From SXOA01 sp964444865 (GTDB lineage: Bacteria > Planctomycetota > Planctomycetia > Pirellulales > Pirellulaceae): 15,303 nt of DNA. The notes beneath the pieces are model-generated. The model was not told the DNA's origin, ran no database searches, and saw only the letters and a list, made by a program, of their open reading frames with translations. The DNA is taken from assembly GCA_964444865.1 (NCBI GenBank), contig CAYUJE010000156.1, positions 1-15,303 on the forward strand, in the 5' to 3' direction. Positions 14,546 to 15,303 of the stretch are shown piece by piece (positions within the stretch are counted from its first letter, which is position 1; every line of letters starts with the position of its first letter). The position numbers and the translations under genes are program-made.

Positions 14546-15303
14546 TCACTTCCGCGGATTTTCGCACCAAACCACGTTTTTGCTGAGTTGCCCGGCAATC
14601 AGCAGGTCGAGATCTCCATCCAAATCCATGTCCACGGCCCGAATGTCGTATGCCGCTTGATCAGCCGCCACGAGGTGACTGGTGAATTTCCCTTTGCCGT
14701 CGTTTTCGAACCACATCGCCTTCTTGTCGCCATAGGCACAGGTGGCGGCATCGAGATCGCCGTCACCATCCATGTCGATCACCACGAGGGAGTGTGGTTC
14801 CAGCAGGGTCTCGTGAATCACGTGCTCGCGCCAGGCGGGGGCCTCAAACCAAATGACGCCGCGGCCGTGGCCGCGCGTGGCAATAAAATCCGTTTTGCCA
14901 TCCCCATTCACATCCGCCGGCTGAATGTTGGTCGCGCCGGGTTGGTTCTTGGCGATGAGATGTTTCTTCCAAGGTCCGGTCCGATCGACAGGTGCTTCCC
15001 AAAAGGCGAACCACTCACCGCTTTTGCTTTCGTCCTGCGGACCTCCTTTGGCCCCCAGCGAAATGTCGAGCCGGCCGTCGCCGTTCACATCCCCCACGCC
15101 GAAGTAATGACTGAGGCCCGGCGCGTCCTCCCTCGCGAAGATAAACCGCTCCCAGCGATCGGATTTGTGAGAATCCTTGGGCACTCGCAGCCAGGCGGCT
15201 GAATTGGGAAACGGCTTCAGGGGCTGAGCACTGTTGGCAATCAGGTCGGGCTTGCCATCTCCATCGATGTCTCCCTTGAGCAGGCCGTGAATTCCGTTGA
15301 CCT
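14546..15303 (-). CDS. FG-GAP/VCBS repeat protein (partial, N-terminus beyond right edge)
   Basis: C-terminal 252 or so codons of a protein with beta-propeller repeats, expected at or outside the cell envelope. At least five repeats are seen, each with a calcium-binding DxDxDG-type loop: DIDGDGKPDLI, DVNGDGRLDIS, DVNGDGKTDFI, DMDGDGDLDAA and DMDLDGDLDLL. The frame stays open to the window edge and the first of these repeats lies upstream of a GTG at 15184, so that GTG is an internal Val codon and not the start. The protein ends in WCENPRK, with no visible anchor at this end. Function is unknown; such proteins are abundant in planctomycetes. It is the first of a probable operon with the ceramidase-like and rhomboid genes. 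Confidence 0.88.
   Translation of the reverse strand, partial: VNGIHGLLKGDIDGDGKPDLIANSAQPLKPFPNSAAWLRVPKDSHKSDRWERFIFAREDAPGLSHYFGVGDVNGDGRLDISLGAKGGPQDESKSGEWFAFWEAPVDRTGPWKKHLIAKNQPGATNIQPADVNGDGKTDFIATRGHGRGVIWFEAPAWREHVIHETLLEPHSLVVIDMDGDGDLDAATCAYGDKKAMWFENDGKGKFTSHLVAADQAAYDIRAVDMDLDGDLDLLIAGQLSKNVVWCENPRK

Noticed and set aside
14508..14570. 21-codon N-terminal extension of the ceramidase-like protein
   Set aside because: It would start at TTG inside the VCBS gene and put charged residues before an otherwise normal signal peptide.
15182..15184. GTG as start of the VCBS-repeat protein
   Set aside because: The same frame continues without stop to the window edge and contains another Ca-binding repeat upstream, so the gene is truncated by the window, not started here.
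1..15303. tRNA, rRNA, CRISPR array, insertion sequence or phage genes
   Set aside because: I looked for cloverleaf-like segments in the gaps, regularly spaced repeats, transposase or integrase motifs and terminal inverted repeats and saw none. The only tandem repeats are the two short heptamer arrays.

Overview
The window looks like chromosomal DNA of a planctomycete, most likely of the Pirellula/Rhodopirellula type. This is inferred from gene content: a Tat-exported DUF1501 protein, a secreted neutral-ceramidase-like hydrolase next to an FG-GAP/VCBS repeat protein, a LolC-type permease with a large insertion, and short heptamer tandem repeats between genes. No 16S rRNA or other taxonomic marker is present. 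The sequence is moderately GC-rich, gene-dense, and has no sign of a prophage, IS element, tRNA, rRNA or CRISPR array.

Left part (1-4975): three minus-strand genes run lysS, then a LolC/FtsX-like permease, then a LolD/MacB-like ATPase cut by the left edge. The permease and ATPase form one ABC system, probably lipoprotein release or envelope export. A 306-bp divergent region separates lysS from the plus-strand ribosomal pair rplM-rpsI, which ends in a clear intrinsic terminator.

Middle part (4981-10695, all minus strand): a eukaryote-like glutamine-dependent NAD synthetase (nadE) lies downstream of a tight three-gene operon: an enolase-superfamily (mandelate racemase/muconate lactonizing) protein, an MFS transporter of the anion:cation symporter type, and a creatinase/Xaa-Pro-peptidase-fold (M24) protein. 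Gaps are 27 and 14 bp. It has the look of a small uptake-and-catabolism module for an acid or amide substrate. Both enzymes lack residues that are standard in their families, so substrate and chemistry cannot be assigned by homology. This operon is the best candidate for something undescribed here.

Right part (10754-15303): a Tat-signal DUF1501 protein is transcribed divergently from the catabolic operon (58 bp between starts). Its stop codon overlaps that of a convergent rhomboid protease gene. The rhomboid gene is the last of a minus-strand run: VCBS-repeat protein (cut by the right edge), secreted ceramidase-like hydrolase, rhomboid protease. A possible hairpin in the mRNA could mask the rhomboid ribosome-binding site.

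Functional assignments rest on motifs read by eye and remembered family features; no database search was run.
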